Positions 62,924 through 64,000 of a DNA stretch of 64,000 bases are shown here, piece by piece. The number at the start of each line of letters is the position of its first letter. The first letter of the stretch is position 1. The translations under genes were made by a program, and so were the position numbers. The notes below the pieces were generated by a model that was given only the letters and a program-made list of their open reading frames with translations, was not told where the DNA came from and did no database searches. The DNA is from Paenibacillus glacialis. Its GTDB lineage: Bacteria; Bacillota; Bacilli; Paenibacillales; Paenibacillaceae. The stretch spans positions 62,001 through 126,000 of the forward strand of contig NZ_LVJH01000017.1 in the NCBI RefSeq assembly GCF_001637205.1, written 5' to 3'.

Positions 62924-64000
62924 ATGGAGAACCCAAGCACTCCCTCCAATTTTATTAAGAATGTGATTACGGAAGATTTGAAATCCGGTAAGGTGAAGGA
63001 AATCGTGACACGTTTTCCACCAGAGCCTAACGGTTATTTACATATCGGACATGCTAGAGCAATCTGGATTAACTTTACGTTAGCAGCTGAATTCGGTGGA
63101 AAGACGAATCTGCGATTCGATGATACCAACCCAGTCAAAGAAGATACAGAATATGTGAAATCCATTCAGGAAGATGTGAAGTGGCTCGGATTCGAATGGG
63201 AAGAGCTTCGATTCGCCTCTGATTATTTCGATGAAATGTACAACCGTGCGGTGTTGTTAATCAAGAAAGGGAAAGCCTTTATCGATGATCTCAGTGCGGA
63301 CCAAATTCGTGAGACTCGAGGAACATTGAAGTCACCCGGCAGTAATAGTCCATACCGTGATCGAAGTGTGGAAGAGAATCTCGAGTTGTTTGAAGGAATG
63401 CGTGCGGGTAAGTTTGACGATGGTGCTAAAGTACTGCGCGCTAAGATTGATATGTCATCACCTAATATCAATTTACGTGACCCGATCATTTATCGAATTT
63501 CTCATACTTACCACCATAACACGGGCGATAAATGGTGTATCTATCCGATGTATGCCTTCGCGCATCCATTAGAAGATGCGATCGAGGGAATTACACATTC
63601 TCTCTGCTCGTTGGAATTTGAAGATCAACGTCCTTTCTATGACTGGGTAGTGGCGGAATGCGAAATGCCAAACGTTCCTCATCAATATGAGTTCGGACGC
63701 TTGAATGTGGAGCAGACTTTAACGAGTAAAAGAAAGTTGAAGTTGCTGGTTGACGAACAACATGTCGATGGTTGGGACGATCCTCGGATGCCTACGATTT
63801 CGGGTCTACGTCGACTAGGATATACCCCTGAGGCTATTCGTAACTTCATTTATGAAACGGGTATTTCTAAAACACAGGGTGTGGTAGATCTACAAATGCT
63901 TGAGCACTTTATTCGTGAGGATCTGAAGCTTAAAGCACTACGTACGATGGCGGTATTGAACCCGCTTAAAGTGGTTATTACCAATTATCCAGAAGGTCAG
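62924..64000 (+). CDS. glnS: Glutaminyl-tRNA synthetase (5' part; runs off the right edge)
   Basis: The first 359 codons of a class I synthetase that charges tRNA-Gln. The HIGH motif is [16 protein letters not shown] (about 32-47), followed by [14 protein letters not shown] and, near residue 267, SKRKL as the KMSKS equivalent; [20 protein letters not shown] is diagnostic of GlnRS rather than GluRS. About 200 residues of anticodon domain lie beyond the window. AAAGG precedes the ATG. Most Bacilli make Gln-tRNA with GatCAB, so this is likely an acquired gene that is characteristic of Paenibacillus. No T-box is visible upstream. Confidence 0.95.
   Translation, partial: MENPSTPSNFIKNVITEDLKSGKVKEIVTRFPPEPNGYLHIGHARAIWINFTLAAEFGGKTNLRFDDTNPVKEDTEYVKSIQEDVKWLGFEWEELRFASDYFDEMYNRAVLLIKKGKAFIDDLSADQIRETRGTLKSPGSNSPYRDRSVEENLELFEGMRAGKFDDGAKVLRAKIDMSSPNINLRDPIIYRISHTYHHNTGDKWCIYPMYAFAHPLEDAIEGITHSLCSLEFEDQRPFYDWVVAECEMPNVPHQYEFGRLNVEQTLTSKRKLKLLVDEQHVDGWDDPRMPTISGLRRLGYTPEAIRNFIYETGISKTQGVVDLQMLEHFIREDLKLKALRTMAVLNPLKVVITNYPEGQ

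Overview
The window comes from a low-to-moderate GC, endospore-forming Gram-positive bacterium and most resembles Paenibacillus. The indications are a tricistronic ger-type germinant-receptor operon, a MH-K1-like GH46 chitosanase, LTA-synthase and CidAB/LrgAB families, DUF3243 (YmfJ-like) and YqeB-like proteins, strong AGGAGG ribosome binding sites, frequent GTG/TTG starts, and a glutaminyl-tRNA synthetase (rare in Bacilli, known in Paenibacillus). I saw no rRNA, tRNA, CRISPR array, insertion sequence or phage block.

Layout. 1-7.8 kb is a secreted polysaccharide-degradation island: a very large protein joining a purple-acid-phosphatase-like module to a GH8 domain (runs off the left edge), an AraC regulator, a CBM96/FN3/parallel-beta-helix protein and a GH46 chitosanase, with three near-identical cre/LacI-type operators (AAGCGCTT core). 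7.9-11.8 kb is a sugar-catabolic operon (two Gfo/Idh/MocA dehydrogenases and a TIM-barrel isomerase) with a divergent AraC regulator. 11.9-20.3 kb holds an LTA-synthase-like protein, gdhA, a nuclease-helicase fusion, and a cidAB-like operon with a divergent LysR regulator. 20.3-25.7 kb is a MarR plus heterodimeric ABC exporter operon and a serine hydrolase. 25.7-29.5 kb has a ferritin-like protein, structured intergenic DNA, modAB without modC, and a HTH/PBP-like regulator. 29.5-34.7 kb has a Rieske-FAD oxidoreductase, an aldo/keto reductase, a DUF2167 protein and a diguanylate cyclase. 34.8-38.9 kb is the germination operon. 39-49.7 kb is mixed housekeeping: HemD-like, ThuA-like, phasin-like plus ABC1 kinase, DEAD-box helicase with an RGG repeat tail, CheY, TetR, YqeB-like, luciferase-like oxidoreductase and glutathione peroxidase. 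49.9-52.3 kb has fhs and a TetR gene that appears to begin with CTG. 52.9-60.7 kb has an Eis-like acetyltransferase behind a structured leader, then an anaerobic/redox group: nox, a formate/nitrite channel, a molybdopterin oxidoreductase and an MFS transporter. 60.7-64 kb has a GNAT, a zinc-ribbon membrane protein, a MOSC protein, DUF2164 and the 5' part of glnS.

How the parts fit. The GH8, beta-helix and GH46 genes plausibly form one chitosan/beta-glucan regulon under catabolite or LacI-type control. The nox and FNT genes carry Fnr-type (TGTGA-N6-TCACA) and Rex-type (TTGTGAA-N4-TTCACAA) palindromes, so that segment looks like an oxygen/NADH-responsive unit; the molybdopterin enzyme next to it would need the molybdate that ModAB imports. 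The most unusual observations are the phosphatase-GH8 fusion, several unassigned structured intergenic elements (about 18.0, 26.2-26.4 and 52.6 kb), a 44-bp inverted dispersed repeat (38.9 and 61.7 kb), and the CTG-start TetR gene. All calls rest on reading the sequence; no searches were run.
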